Below are positions 44,501 through 52,863 of a DNA stretch of 64,000 nt, one piece after another. The notes beneath the pieces are model-generated. The model saw only the letters and a list, made by a program, of their open reading frames with translations, was not told the origin of the DNA and made no database searches. The DNA comes from Pseudocitrobacter sp913778145. GTDB lineage: Bacteria; Pseudomonadota; Gammaproteobacteria; Enterobacterales; Enterobacteriaceae. The translations under genes were made by a program, and so were the position numbers. Every line of letters begins with the position of its first letter. Positions within the stretch are counted from its first letter, which is position 1. Location: the NCBI GenBank assembly GCA_035726825.1, contig JALNTX010000001.1, forward strand, positions 248,001-312,000. Reading direction: 5' to 3'.

Positions 44501-44520
44501 TTTAAGGACGAGGACATTAT

Positions 44521-45390
44521 ATGGATCAGGCTGGGATTATTCGCGATCTCCTTGTATGGCTGGAAGGTCATCTGGATCAACCCCTGTCGCTTGATAATGT
44601 TGCGGCAAAAGCGGGCTATTCCAAGTGGCATTTGCAGCGGATGTTCAAAGATGTCACCGGTCACGCTATTGGCGCTTATATTCGCGCCCGACGTCTGTCG
44701 AAATCCGCCGTCGCGCTGCGCCTGACCGCTCGCCCAATTCTGGACATTGCCCTGCAATATCGCTTCGATTCGCAACAAACCTTTACGCGTGCGTTCAAAA
44801 AACAGTTTGCCCAGACGCCTGCGCTCTATCGCCGCTCGCCGGACTGGAGCTCTTTTGGCATGCGTCCGCCGCTGCGCCTGGGTGAATTCACCATGCCGCC
44901 GTATGAGTTTGTCACCCTGCCGGCCACACCGTTGGTTGGGGTAACGCAAAGCTATACCTGCAAATTGGAAGAGATTTCCGAGTTCCGTCAGCAAATGCGC
45001 GTACAGTTCTGGCAGGAGTTTCTGGGCAATTCACCGTCTATTCCGCCGACGCTTTACGGCCTGCATGAGCCGCGTCCGAGCCTGGAAAAAGACGATGAGC
45101 AGGAAGTGTTCTACACCACGGCGGTCACGCCAGATATGGCTAACGGCCACCTGAATAATTCGCATCCGGTGACGCTGGAAGGCGGCGAGTACGTGATGTT
45201 CACGTATGAAGGTTTGGGAACGGGGCTGCAGGAATTTATCCTCACGCTTTATGGCACCTGCATGCCGATGCTCAACCTGACGCGTCGTAAAGGTCTCGAT
45301 ATTGAACGCTTCTTCCCGCAGGACGAAGCGCGGGACCAGGAGCCGCCGATTCAGTTGCGCTGCGAATACCTGATCCCAATTCGTCGTTAA
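44521..45390 (+). CDS. rob: Rob, right-origin-binding AraC-family regulator
   Basis: 289 aa, E. coli length. The N-terminal AraC/XylS DNA-binding domain (about 8-105) has two helix-turn-helix units (LDNVAAKAGYSKWHLQRMFKDVTG; ILDIALQYRFDSQQTFTRAFKKQFAQTPALYRR). The C-terminal GyrI-like domain (about 120-289) binds effectors such as bile salts or dipyridyl and controls sequestration. Activates mar/sox/rob genes for drug and solvent tolerance. Its TAA stop shares bases with the stop of convergent gpmB. Confidence 0.98.
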   Translation: MDQAGIIRDLLVWLEGHLDQPLSLDNVAAKAGYSKWHLQRMFKDVTGHAIGAYIRARRLSKSAVALRLTARPILDIALQYRFDSQQTFTRAFKKQFAQTPALYRRSPDWSSFGMRPPLRLGEFTMPPYEFVTLPATPLVGVTQSYTCKLEEISEFRQQMRVQFWQEFLGNSPSIPPTLYGLHEPRPSLEKDDEQEVFYTTAVTPDMANGHLNNSHPVTLEGGEYVMFTYEGLGTGLQEFILTLYGTCMPMLNLTRRKGLDIERFFPQDEARDQEPPIQLRCEYLIPIRR

Positions 45391-46034
45391 CGCTGTAGTT
45401 CGTCTAACGCAGGGGCGTCCAGATGTGAGACGTCGCCTGCGGTTTCCACCACCCATCCCGACGCCAGCCAGGCGCTCTGCTGGTGATCAATTCGCGAAAT
45501 CGAGCAGTTACGCAGACGCAGACGGCGCTCCGCATACGCAGGCAGGCCGAGGATTGTGCTCACCAGGCAACCCAGCGCGATACCGTGGCTGACCAGCAGC
45601 GGGCGGCTTCCCGGCGGCAGTTCCAGGCAGCTTTGCAATGCGCTGTGCATGCGTTCGCTCAGCTCCTGCATCGACTCCCCTTCCGGAATACGACCATCCG
45701 GCGTACCGTTGACCAACTGGCGACGCCACGCTTCCTCTTCCGCAGTCAGCGTGTCAATGTGACGTTTTTCCAGTACGCCCATATTCAGCTCACGCAGACG
45801 CGGGTCGGCGATCACTTCACAACCACAGGCATCAGCGATGATCTCTGCGGTGCGACGGGTACGGCCCAGATCGCTGGTGATAATATGGGTGATCCCCAGT
45901 GAGCGAACGCGATCGCCCACTTGCTTTGCCTGATCCTCACCTTTCTGGGTGAGAGGACTATCAGACTGGCCCTGAATACGCCGTTCGGCGTTCCACTGCG
46001 TTTCGCCATGGCGAACAAGGTATACCTGTAACAT
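45387..46034 (-). CDS. gpmB: GpmB, histidine-phosphatase superfamily (phosphoglycerate mutase-like)
   Basis: 215 aa, E. coli GpmB/YtjC length. Catalytic-core RHGE motif LVRHGETQWNAERRIQG at 7-23 (phospho-His9), a second Arg/Glu pair (RLRELNMGVLEKRH) and the C-terminal LLVSHGIALGCL His. Named a phosphoglycerate mutase by homology, but glycolytic activity of this paralogue is doubtful; a phosphatase role is equally likely. Divergent from yjjX. Confidence 0.95.
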   Translation of the reverse strand: MLQVYLVRHGETQWNAERRIQGQSDSPLTQKGEDQAKQVGDRVRSLGITHIITSDLGRTRRTAEIIADACGCEVIADPRLRELNMGVLEKRHIDTLTAEEEAWRRQLVNGTPDGRIPEGESMQELSERMHSALQSCLELPPGSRPLLVSHGIALGCLVSTILGLPAYAERRLRLRNCSISRIDHQQSAWLASGWVVETAGDVSHLDAPALDELQR

Positions 46035-46086
46035 GTCTTTCTTCCGTATACTGCGGTGATGTTAAATCTTATGAGTTGTTCTGATT

Positions 46087-46611
46087 ATGCACAATGTTGT
46101 CACAGCTACCACCAATCCTGCCAAAATTCAGGCAATTCTTGCTGCATTTGAGCTGATCTACGGTGAAGGATCCTGCCATATCGACGCTATCTCCGTCGAT
46201 ACCGGTGTGCCTGAACAGCCGATTGGCAGTGAAGAAACGCGCGCTGGCGCACGAAATCGCGTGGAGAACGCGCGCGCCGTGCGCCCGGATGCCGATTTTT
46301 GGGTGGCAATTGAAGCGGGGATTGATGAAGGCAGTACGTTCAGTTGGGTAGTGATTGAAAGCGCAAACCAGCGCGGCGAAGCGCGTTCCGCCACCCTGCC
46401 CTTGCCGGAAGTGATTCTGGAAAAAGTGCGCCAAGGGGAAGAGCTCGGCCCGGTGATGTCGCATTACACCGGGATCGATAAAATTGGCCGCAAGGAAGGG
46501 GCAATTGGTGTGTTTACCAAAGGCGCGTTGACGCGCAGCAGCGTTTATCATCAGGCGGTAGTATTGGCGTTAAGCCCGTTCCATAACGCGATTTACGGGC
46601 AACGCGCGTAA
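46087..46611 (+). CDS. yjjX: YjjX, inosine/xanthosine triphosphatase
   Basis: 174 aa (E. coli 170). Hydrolyses ITP/XTP (house-cleaning of non-canonical nucleotides); the E. coli protein also binds EF-Tu. The N-terminal ATTNPAKIQAIL, the SEETRAGARNRVENA helix and FWVAIEAGID are family motifs. The C-terminus continues slightly longer than E. coli and runs to the edge of a REP cluster. Confidence 0.94.
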   Translation: MHNVVTATTNPAKIQAILAAFELIYGEGSCHIDAISVDTGVPEQPIGSEETRAGARNRVENARAVRPDADFWVAIEAGIDEGSTFSWVVIESANQRGEARSATLPLPEVILEKVRQGEELGPVMSHYTGIDKIGRKEGAIGVFTKGALTRSSVYHQAVVLALSPFHNAIYGQRA

Positions 46612-46708
46612 GTTTGCCGGATGGCGGCTGACGCCTTATCCGGCCAACGGTGAGATTGTGCGTTTTTGCCGGATCGCGTAGGCCTGATAAGCGTAGCGCC
46701 ATCAGGCA
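46612..46708. repeat. BIME between yjjX and trpR
   Basis: Two REP units: TTGCCGGATGGCGGCTGACGCC...ATCCGGCC (46614-46645) and TTGCCGGATCGCGTAGGCCTGATAAGC...GCCATCAGGCA (about 46667-46708). The right end overlaps the last codons and stop of trpR. Confidence 0.85.
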
Positions 46709-47037
46709 TTGTTCACCGTTTTCGGCAGCGTCTGCTCCAGCCACAGGCGCAATTCGGCAGGCGCCGATTTCAGGCTGTTCGAACCGCGTGTGATGGTGGC
46801 GATCCCCGCGCCCAGCTCCGACTTCAGCTCGCGCTGGCTCATCTCGCCGCGCAGCAATTCTTCAATAATGCGCACGCGCGTGCCCAGCGCTTCACGCTCG
46901 TCCGGCGTCATGATTAAGTCGAGTAAAGGCAGTGCGTGCTCGTCAGCATAGGCCAGACGAAGCAGCTCAACAAAGCGAAGCCACTCCTGATGTCGCTGTT
47001 CCGCGACGGAAGCTGAATAAGGTGATTGTTGGGTCAT
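46702..47037 (-). CDS. trpR: Trp repressor
   Basis: 111 aa (E. coli 108). Dimeric helical repressor that with tryptophan binds trp, aroH, mtr and its own operator. The HTH QRELKSELGAGIATITRGSNSLK is at about 70-92. The C-terminal tail (LPKTVNNA) differs from E. coli, and its TGA stop is supplied by the REP sequence GCCTGATGGCGC. A TrpR operator lies upstream. Confidence 0.97.
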   Translation of the reverse strand: MTQQSPYSASVAEQRHQEWLRFVELLRLAYADEHALPLLDLIMTPDEREALGTRVRIIEELLRGEMSQRELKSELGAGIATITRGSNSLKSAPAELRLWLEQTLPKTVNNA

Positions 47038-47042
47038 AGTAT

Positions 47043-47079
47043 GCCGCCATGTTATGGCGGATGGCGCAGGGCCATCCGC
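47043..47079. repeat. REP-like palindrome in trpR leader
   Basis: GCGGATGGC...GCCATCCGC inverted repeat with a neighbouring CCGCCAT/ATGGCGG pair, between the trpR operator and start codon. It would form a stable hairpin in the 5' leader. Confidence 0.65.
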
Positions 47080-47083
47080 TGTA

Positions 47084-47103
47084 TGTACTCTTCAACGAGT
47101 ACA
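47084..47103 (-). promoter_or_regulatory. TrpR operator (autoregulation)
   Basis: Perfect half-sites TGTACTC and GAGTACA separated by 6 nt; similar to the GTACTC-N6-GAGTAC operator of E. coli trpR. It lies between slt and trpR, 47 bp upstream of the trpR start. Confidence 0.82.
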
Positions 47104-47124
47104 GCATAACATAGTCACCGCCGA

Positions 47125-49062
47125 TCAGTAACGGCGTTGCCACTCGCTATCGCTAAAGATCGCCTCTTTCTCACCCATAAAGTGACGATAGTACGCGTCA
47201 TACGCCAGCACGTTCTTCACATACCCGCGCGTTTCAGAGAACGGAATGCTCTCGACAAACGCGACAGGATCGATTCGCCCTGCGCTATTACCAAGCCAGG
47301 TGCGCACGCGCCCCGGGCCAGCGTTATACGCGGCGGACGAGAAGATACGGTTGTTACCAAACTGCTGATAAACATATTGCAGGTAGCTGGTACCGATATT
47401 GATGTTGGTTTCCGGGTCCAGCAGTTGGTTCTGATTGCTGTAGCCTGGGATATTAAACATCTGCACCGTGTGCGTTGCCGTACCTGGCATAATTTGCATC
47501 AGGCCGCTCGCCCCTACCGGGGATTTCACTTTCGGGTTCCAGGCGCTTTCCTGACGCGCAATCGCCATCGCATAGCTTTGCGGAATGTCTTTCCCGGCAG
47601 TGTAACGCACGAAGAGATCGTTATAGGCAGGCGGGAAGCGCTCTTGCAGGTTATCCCACAGCTTGCCTGCGATGGTCGCCTGCACGCTGAGATCCCACCA
47701 GCGTTGGTCAAACGCATAGCGCGCCAACTGGGCCTGCTCGTTCTTTGTGCGGCTGCTGACCAGGTTAGCCCATTCGCTGCGCGCGGTGTTATCCATATCC
47801 CAGTACATCAGTTCACGCACGCGCGCCATTTCCGGGCCGTTCACCAGCAGCGGCGAAACGGTGCCCTGCGGGCCATCAATGCGCAGGGTGTAATCCTCGC
47901 CCAGACGCTGCGCCGCCACCATCGGATAGAAACCGCGCTGCGTCATTAAGGATTTGAGGATCTCTTTGGCCTCGTCATCACGCCCGCGCTCCATCAGCAG
48001 GTCGGCCTGCCAGTAGCGCCATTCGTCTTTCTCTTTGGCGTCCATCGGCAGACGCGCCAGCCAGGTATTCAGCCCACGGCGATCGCCGGTGCCCAGCGCC
48101 ATACGGACCCGGCGCTCAATCAGCGACGTTGATTGGGAACGCATAATCGCGTCGTCGCGCCATTTTTCCTGCTCGGAAGTGACATCGGTGCCCATCAAAC
48201 GCCACGCGACGATATCGCGCAATTCCTGGGTTTGATCGTCATTAAGCTGCTGCGCCTGCACCAGCGACGGGATCATCAGACGCGCGTTTTCCGCATCCTG
48301 ACGCGCGACACTGGTAAACGCCACCGCCGCCACCGAACGGGTAAAATCGGTCGCGCCGGTTGTGCGGGCAAAGGTCAGCACATTGTTGGGGTTACTGGCG
48401 AGGTCAGTTACCGCCTGCGAAATGGTTTGATAATCCGGGGGCATCTGCGAGGCCAGCGCTTTCACCAGCGAGGTATTGCCCGCGTTCATCGCCAGGCGAA
48501 TACGTTCGAGATACGCGAGCGGATCCTGCGTGCCGGATGAGCGCCAGGCGCTGAACAGTTTGTCGCAGGCGTTTGGCTGGCTTTTACCCGTCAGCCAGAG
48601 TTCTTTCGCGCCGTCCCAGGCCTGCTGGGTTTCGCCGACGTTATATTTGGCGTAGTAATAGTTGCACTGCGCTTCGGTGGTGCCCGGTTTGTCCGGGCTG
48701 AAAGCAAGTAGCCCGCGCCAGTCTTCGCGTCGCGCCAGTTCGTTCACAAAGCGGTTTTTGAGCGTTCGCGCCGGCGGCAGCGTCGGGTTATCACGCACAA
48801 AGTTAGTGACGGTAACGGCTGGCGTGTTCATCAAATCGCCGGAGATCTGACGGTATTCCAGGTAAGGATAAAGCGGATATTCCCGCAAGGTTGGCATCAA
48901 CTGGCCCACGACATCCATCTGTCGGTTGTCCCAGGCCTGCTTAATCTGCGAATAGCGGCTGCGCTGTTCATCCAGTGAATCCGCGTGAGCCAGGTTGTTA
49001 AGTGACAACAGGCAAACACTAGCCGCTAACAGGCGCCACGCCATGGGTTTGGCTTTTTTCAC
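47125..49062 (-). CDS. slt: Slt70, soluble lytic murein transglycosylase
   Basis: 645 aa, E. coli length. Periplasmic exo-lytic transglycosylase cleaving MurNAc-GlcNAc bonds to 1,6-anhydro products. Signal peptide about 1-27 (LLSLNNLAHA|DS). Then an alpha-superhelical ring (about 28-475). The C-terminal lysozyme-like domain has catalytic Glu505 in AIARQESAWNPKVKSPVGASGLMQIMPGTA, followed by NINIGTSYLQYV and SSAAYNAGPGRVRTWL. Directly upstream of trpR, divergent from ettA. Confidence 0.99.
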   Translation of the reverse strand: MKKAKPMAWRLLAASVCLLSLNNLAHADSLDEQRSRYSQIKQAWDNRQMDVVGQLMPTLREYPLYPYLEYRQISGDLMNTPAVTVTNFVRDNPTLPPARTLKNRFVNELARREDWRGLLAFSPDKPGTTEAQCNYYYAKYNVGETQQAWDGAKELWLTGKSQPNACDKLFSAWRSSGTQDPLAYLERIRLAMNAGNTSLVKALASQMPPDYQTISQAVTDLASNPNNVLTFARTTGATDFTRSVAAVAFTSVARQDAENARLMIPSLVQAQQLNDDQTQELRDIVAWRLMGTDVTSEQEKWRDDAIMRSQSTSLIERRVRMALGTGDRRGLNTWLARLPMDAKEKDEWRYWQADLLMERGRDDEAKEILKSLMTQRGFYPMVAAQRLGEDYTLRIDGPQGTVSPLLVNGPEMARVRELMYWDMDNTARSEWANLVSSRTKNEQAQLARYAFDQRWWDLSVQATIAGKLWDNLQERFPPAYNDLFVRYTAGKDIPQSYAMAIARQESAWNPKVKSPVGASGLMQIMPGTATHTVQMFNIPGYSNQNQLLDPETNINIGTSYLQYVYQQFGNNRIFSSAAYNAGPGRVRTWLGNSAGRIDPVAFVESIPFSETRGYVKNVLAYDAYYRHFMGEKEAIFSDSEWQRRY

Positions 49063-49272
49063 ACGATCTTCCTCTAATCAATCACATGTTGCAGCTTCAT
49101 GCCGCGTATAAGATATCTATTTCATGCTAACCACACATGAGGCAACGCGCCACGTTCTGGACACATTTTTACGCTTTTATCGTGTTAACCGCCTCGCTGG
49201 GATTAACGAACGAAAAAGGCTACACTTCGGCTTTGTATACTTACCATCAAAATAAAAGAGGCGAAGTCCAAC

Positions 49273-50940
49273 GTGGCTCAATTCGTTTATACCATGCATC
49301 GTGTCGGCAAAGTGGTTCCGCCGAAACGTCATATTCTGAAAAACATCTCGCTGAGCTTCTTCCCTGGCGCAAAAATCGGTGTACTGGGCCTGAACGGCGC
49401 CGGTAAATCTACGCTGCTGCGCATCATGGCCGGTATTGATACCGACATCGAAGGTGAAGCGCGCCCGCAGCCAGGCCTGAAGATTGGTTACCTGCCGCAG
49501 GAACCTCAGTTAAACCCGGAACATACCGTTCGTGAATCCGTTGAAGAAGCGGTAGCCGAAGTGGTTAACGCGCTGAAAGGCCTGGACGAAGTCTACGCCA
49601 AATATGCCGAACCGGATGCCGACTTCGATAAACTCGCCGCTCAGCAGGGCAAGTTTGAAGAGATCATTCAGGCGCACGATGGCCATAACCTGAACGTTCA
49701 GCTGGAACGCGCCGCCGATGCGCTGCGTCTGCCGGACTGGGATGCCAAAATTGCCAATCTCTCCGGGGGTGAACGCCGCCGCGTCGCGCTGTGCCGCCTG
49801 CTGCTGGAAAAACCAGACATGTTGCTGCTCGACGAACCGACTAACCACCTGGATGCGGAATCCGTTGCGTGGCTGGAACGCTTCCTGCACGATTTCGAAG
49901 GCACCGTTGTGGCGATTACCCACGACCGTTACTTCCTCGATAACGTGGCGGGCTGGATTCTGGAACTTGACCGTGGTGAAGGTATTCCATGGGAAGGCAA
50001 CTACTCCTCCTGGCTGGAGCAGAAAGATCAGCGTCTGGCACAGGAAGCGTCTCAGGAAGCGGCGCGTCGTAAGTCTATCGAGAAAGAGTTGGAGTGGGTA
50101 CGTCAGGGCGCGAAAGGCCGTCAGTCTAAAGGCAAAGCGCGTCTGGCGCGTTTCGAAGAACTTAACAACGTTGAGTACCAGAAACGTAACGAAACCAACG
50201 AACTGTTTATTCCGCCTGGAGCACGTCTGGGCGATAAAGTGGTCGAAGTCAGCAATCTGCGTAAATCCTACGGCGATCGCGTACTGATTGATGACCTGAC
50301 TTTCTCCGTACCGAAAGGCGCAATCGTCGGTATTATCGGCCCGAACGGCGCGGGTAAATCGACCCTGTTCCGCATGATGTCCGGTCAGGAACAGCCTGAC
50401 AGCGGTTCTATCACGCTGGGTGATACCGTGAAGCTGGCGTCCGTTGATCAGTTCCGCGACGCGATGGACAACAGCAAAACCGTATGGGAAGAAGTTTCCG
50501 GCGGGCTGGATATCATGAAGATCGGCAACACCGAGATGCCAAGCCGCGCGTACGTTGGCCGCTTTAACTTTAAAGGCGTCGACCAGGGTAAACGCGTGGG
50601 CGAGTTGTCCGGCGGTGAACGCGGTCGTCTGCACCTGGCGAAACTGTTGCAGGTTGGAGGCAACGTTCTGCTGCTCGATGAACCGACCAACGACCTGGAT
50701 ATCGAAACCCTGCGCGCGCTGGAAAACGCCCTGCTGGAATTCCCAGGCTGCGCGATGGTTATCTCGCACGACCGTTGGTTCCTCGACCGTATCGCTACCC
50801 ACATTCTGGATTACCAGGATGAAGGTAAAGTTGAATTCTTCGAAGGTAACTTTACCGAATACGAAGAGTATAAGAAACGCACGCTGGGCGCGGATGCGCT
50901 GGAGCCGAAGCGTATCAAGTACAAGCGTATTGCGAAGTAA
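49273..50940 (+). CDS. ettA: EttA, energy-dependent translational throttle A (ABC-F)
   Basis: 555 aa, E. coli length. ABC-F ATPase that binds the ribosomal E site and gates the first peptide-bond step according to the ATP/ADP ratio. Two ABC domains: Walker A GLNGAGKST (about 39) and GPNGAGKST (about 356), LSGGERRRVALC and LSGGERGRLHLAK signatures, and LLLDEPTNHLD / LLLDEPTNDLD Walker B. The arm insertion and charged P-site linker (about 240-320, KELEWVRQGAKGRQSKGKARLARFEEL) are typical of EttA. Start is GTG (49273) after GAGGCGAAGTCCAAC. Last backbone gene before the capsule locus. Confidence 0.99.
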   Translation: MAQFVYTMHRVGKVVPPKRHILKNISLSFFPGAKIGVLGLNGAGKSTLLRIMAGIDTDIEGEARPQPGLKIGYLPQEPQLNPEHTVRESVEEAVAEVVNALKGLDEVYAKYAEPDADFDKLAAQQGKFEEIIQAHDGHNLNVQLERAADALRLPDWDAKIANLSGGERRRVALCRLLLEKPDMLLLDEPTNHLDAESVAWLERFLHDFEGTVVAITHDRYFLDNVAGWILELDRGEGIPWEGNYSSWLEQKDQRLAQEASQEAARRKSIEKELEWVRQGAKGRQSKGKARLARFEELNNVEYQKRNETNELFIPPGARLGDKVVEVSNLRKSYGDRVLIDDLTFSVPKGAIVGIIGPNGAGKSTLFRMMSGQEQPDSGSITLGDTVKLASVDQFRDAMDNSKTVWEEVSGGLDIMKIGNTEMPSRAYVGRFNFKGVDQGKRVGELSGGERGRLHLAKLLQVGGNVLLLDEPTNDLDIETLRALENALLEFPGCAMVISHDRWFLDRIATHILDYQDEGKVEFFEGNFTEYEEYKKRTLGADALEPKRIKYKRIAK

Positions 50941-50980
50941 AGATGAAAAACGTCCGGGAAACCGGGCGTGAGTCTGATGA

Positions 50981-51111
<131 letters not shown>

Positions 51112-51675
51112 TAGTATGCGTTTTATTCGGTGGTGAAGGGGAAAATGCTGCACAATTCCCCTTCCCTGCTATTAGGTAAGAGGCTATCCTGATGTTGTCC
51201 AGGCATCGGATTAGGCTTCGTGGTGTACTGACCCCAAAAAGCCTCAAGCGCCTCCGTGATTATATTTTCTACAGCGTAATTCACCACTGATATTATTCCC
51301 ATACATTGAACGCATAATAAAAAAAATTACATTCACAGCACAATTACCATTAACAAAACAAATAAAAATAAATCCACATCTCAAATATCATTACAAACAT
51401 TCATTGCAATTTTGGAATAACAAGATTGAGATGCCAGATGGTCTATGCTACAAATAGCGCCACCGGAAGGAATTACGCCATATATTCAGCTCATCTAGCT
51501 TAGCGACTAAATCATTCGCATTAGCTATATTCAGCACGCGTTAAAACCATTCATCATCGACATGAACAAAGGATTGATATGTCTATTATTAATAATTCCC
51601 ACTCTTATTCCCAACGTTATCACCTTTAATTATTTATCTAACAAATATAATTTTAATTAAATAGCGTTAGGAATT
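51112..51675 (+). promoter_or_regulatory. AT-rich leader/promoter region of kpsEDCS
   Basis: 564 bp with no large gene. The left part (51112-51250) has a GAAGGGGAA/TTCCCCTTC hairpin and an IS3-like end sequence at 51224-51241. From 51260 it becomes very AT-rich, typical of H-NS-bound capsule promoters. No ops/JUMPstart element (GGCGGTAG) is visible. Two overlapping short ORFs lie just before kpsE: 51562-51660 (32 codons, hydrophobic) and 51579-51629 (16 codons, AAGGA at good spacing). I cannot assign an exact promoter. Confidence 0.55.
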
Positions 51676-52833
51676 ATGAAAACTAATCACGTGTTTATTG
51701 CTCAACTCCTTCAGCGCCTGAAAGCCTGTCGGCAGTGCGTCTGCGCGCTACCGTTCCAGCGCTATCTTGCGCATATTTTTATAACCGCGCCGATGGCGTT
51801 GCTGTTGATTTATCTGTTCATTTTTAGCCAGCCGCGCTACATGAGTGAATCCAAAGTCGCCGTAAAACGCCCCAATGAAATTGACAGTTCCAGCCTGAAC
51901 GTTGGCCTGCTGTTGGGGGCGTCTAACCCGTCATCGGCGGAAGATTCCCTCTATTTAAAAGAGTACATCAACTCGCCCGATATGCTGATGGCGCTGGATA
52001 AGCGCCTCAACTTCCATCAGGCCTTCAGCCAAAGCGGTTGGGATCTCTTCTTCCATCTGCCCGCTGACGCCACCACGGAAGAGTTCCTCGACTACTACCG
52101 CAGCCGAATTTCCATCGCCTATGACGAAAAATCGGGCCTGCTGGATATCCAGACGCAAGGCTTCACGCCCGAGTTTGCCCAGGCCTTTAACCTCGCTGTA
52201 CTGAAAGAATCAGAGCGCTTTATCAACGAGCTTTCCCACCGCATTTCGCGCGAGCAGATGCAGTTTGCGGAAGAAGAACTGCAGCAAACTCGCCAGCGTC
52301 TGAACGAAAGCAAAAAGCAACTGCTCGCTTATCAGAATAAAAACAACGTGCTAGACCCTGCGGCCTCGGCCGAAGCCGCCACTACGCTTGTGAATACGCT
52401 GATTGCCAAAAAAATCGAGATGGAAGCCGAACTGCGCAACCTGCTGACCTATTTACGCGCCGATGCGCCGCAGGTGGTCAGCACTAAAAACGCCATTAAA
52501 GCGTTGCAGGCACAAATCGATGAAGAGCAAAGCAAAATCACCGCGCCGGAAGGGAAAAAGCTCAACAGCATGGCGGTCGATTTCGAAGAGATAAAAGGCA
52601 CCGTGGCCTTTGATACCGACCTCTACGCCCTGGCGCTGAAAGCCCTTGAGAAAACGCGTATGGAAAGCGCGCGCAAGCTGAAAACCCTGTCGGTTATCAG
52701 TTCTCCGCAGCGCCCGGAAGAGTCGTCGTTCCCGAATATTCCCTATTTATTAATCAGCTGGTTACTGGTGTGCGGCCTGCTGTTTGGTACCGCCAAACTG
52801 CTGCTGGGCATTATTGAAGACCATAAAGACTGA
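51676..52833 (+). CDS. kpsE: KpsE, capsule export inner-membrane adaptor (PCP-3 family)
   Basis: 385 aa (E. coli KpsE 382). Polysaccharide co-polymerase/membrane periplasmic auxiliary protein linking the KpsMT ABC transporter to outer-membrane KpsD. TM1 about 34-52 (IFITAPMALLLIYLFIF), a periplasmic domain rich in coiled coil (about 185-290, HRISREQMQFAEEELQQTRQRLNESKKQLLAY), and TM2 about 358-378. The conserved pre-TM2 Pro-rich segment SSPQRPEESSFPN is typical. First gene of kpsEDCS; kpsF, which precedes kpsE in E. coli group 2 loci, is absent here. Confidence 0.95.
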   Translation: MKTNHVFIAQLLQRLKACRQCVCALPFQRYLAHIFITAPMALLLIYLFIFSQPRYMSESKVAVKRPNEIDSSSLNVGLLLGASNPSSAEDSLYLKEYINSPDMLMALDKRLNFHQAFSQSGWDLFFHLPADATTEEFLDYYRSRISIAYDEKSGLLDIQTQGFTPEFAQAFNLAVLKESERFINELSHRISREQMQFAEEELQQTRQRLNESKKQLLAYQNKNNVLDPAASAEAATTLVNTLIAKKIEMEAELRNLLTYLRADAPQVVSTKNAIKALQAQIDEEQSKITAPEGKKLNSMAVDFEEIKGTVAFDTDLYALALKALEKTRMESARKLKTLSVISSPQRPEESSFPNIPYLLISWLLVCGLLFGTAKLLLGIIEDHKD

Positions 52834-52863
52834 CGGCCTGAGCCATTTTTAACAGAGTGCATT

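Noticed and set aside
49510..50802. 430-residue open frame opposite ettA
   Set aside because: Shadow of ettA on the minus strand; no independent support.
51112..51675. JUMPstart/ops element for RfaH before kpsE
   Set aside because: No GGCGGTAG-type sequence was found on the plus strand; RfaH control cannot be claimed from this region.
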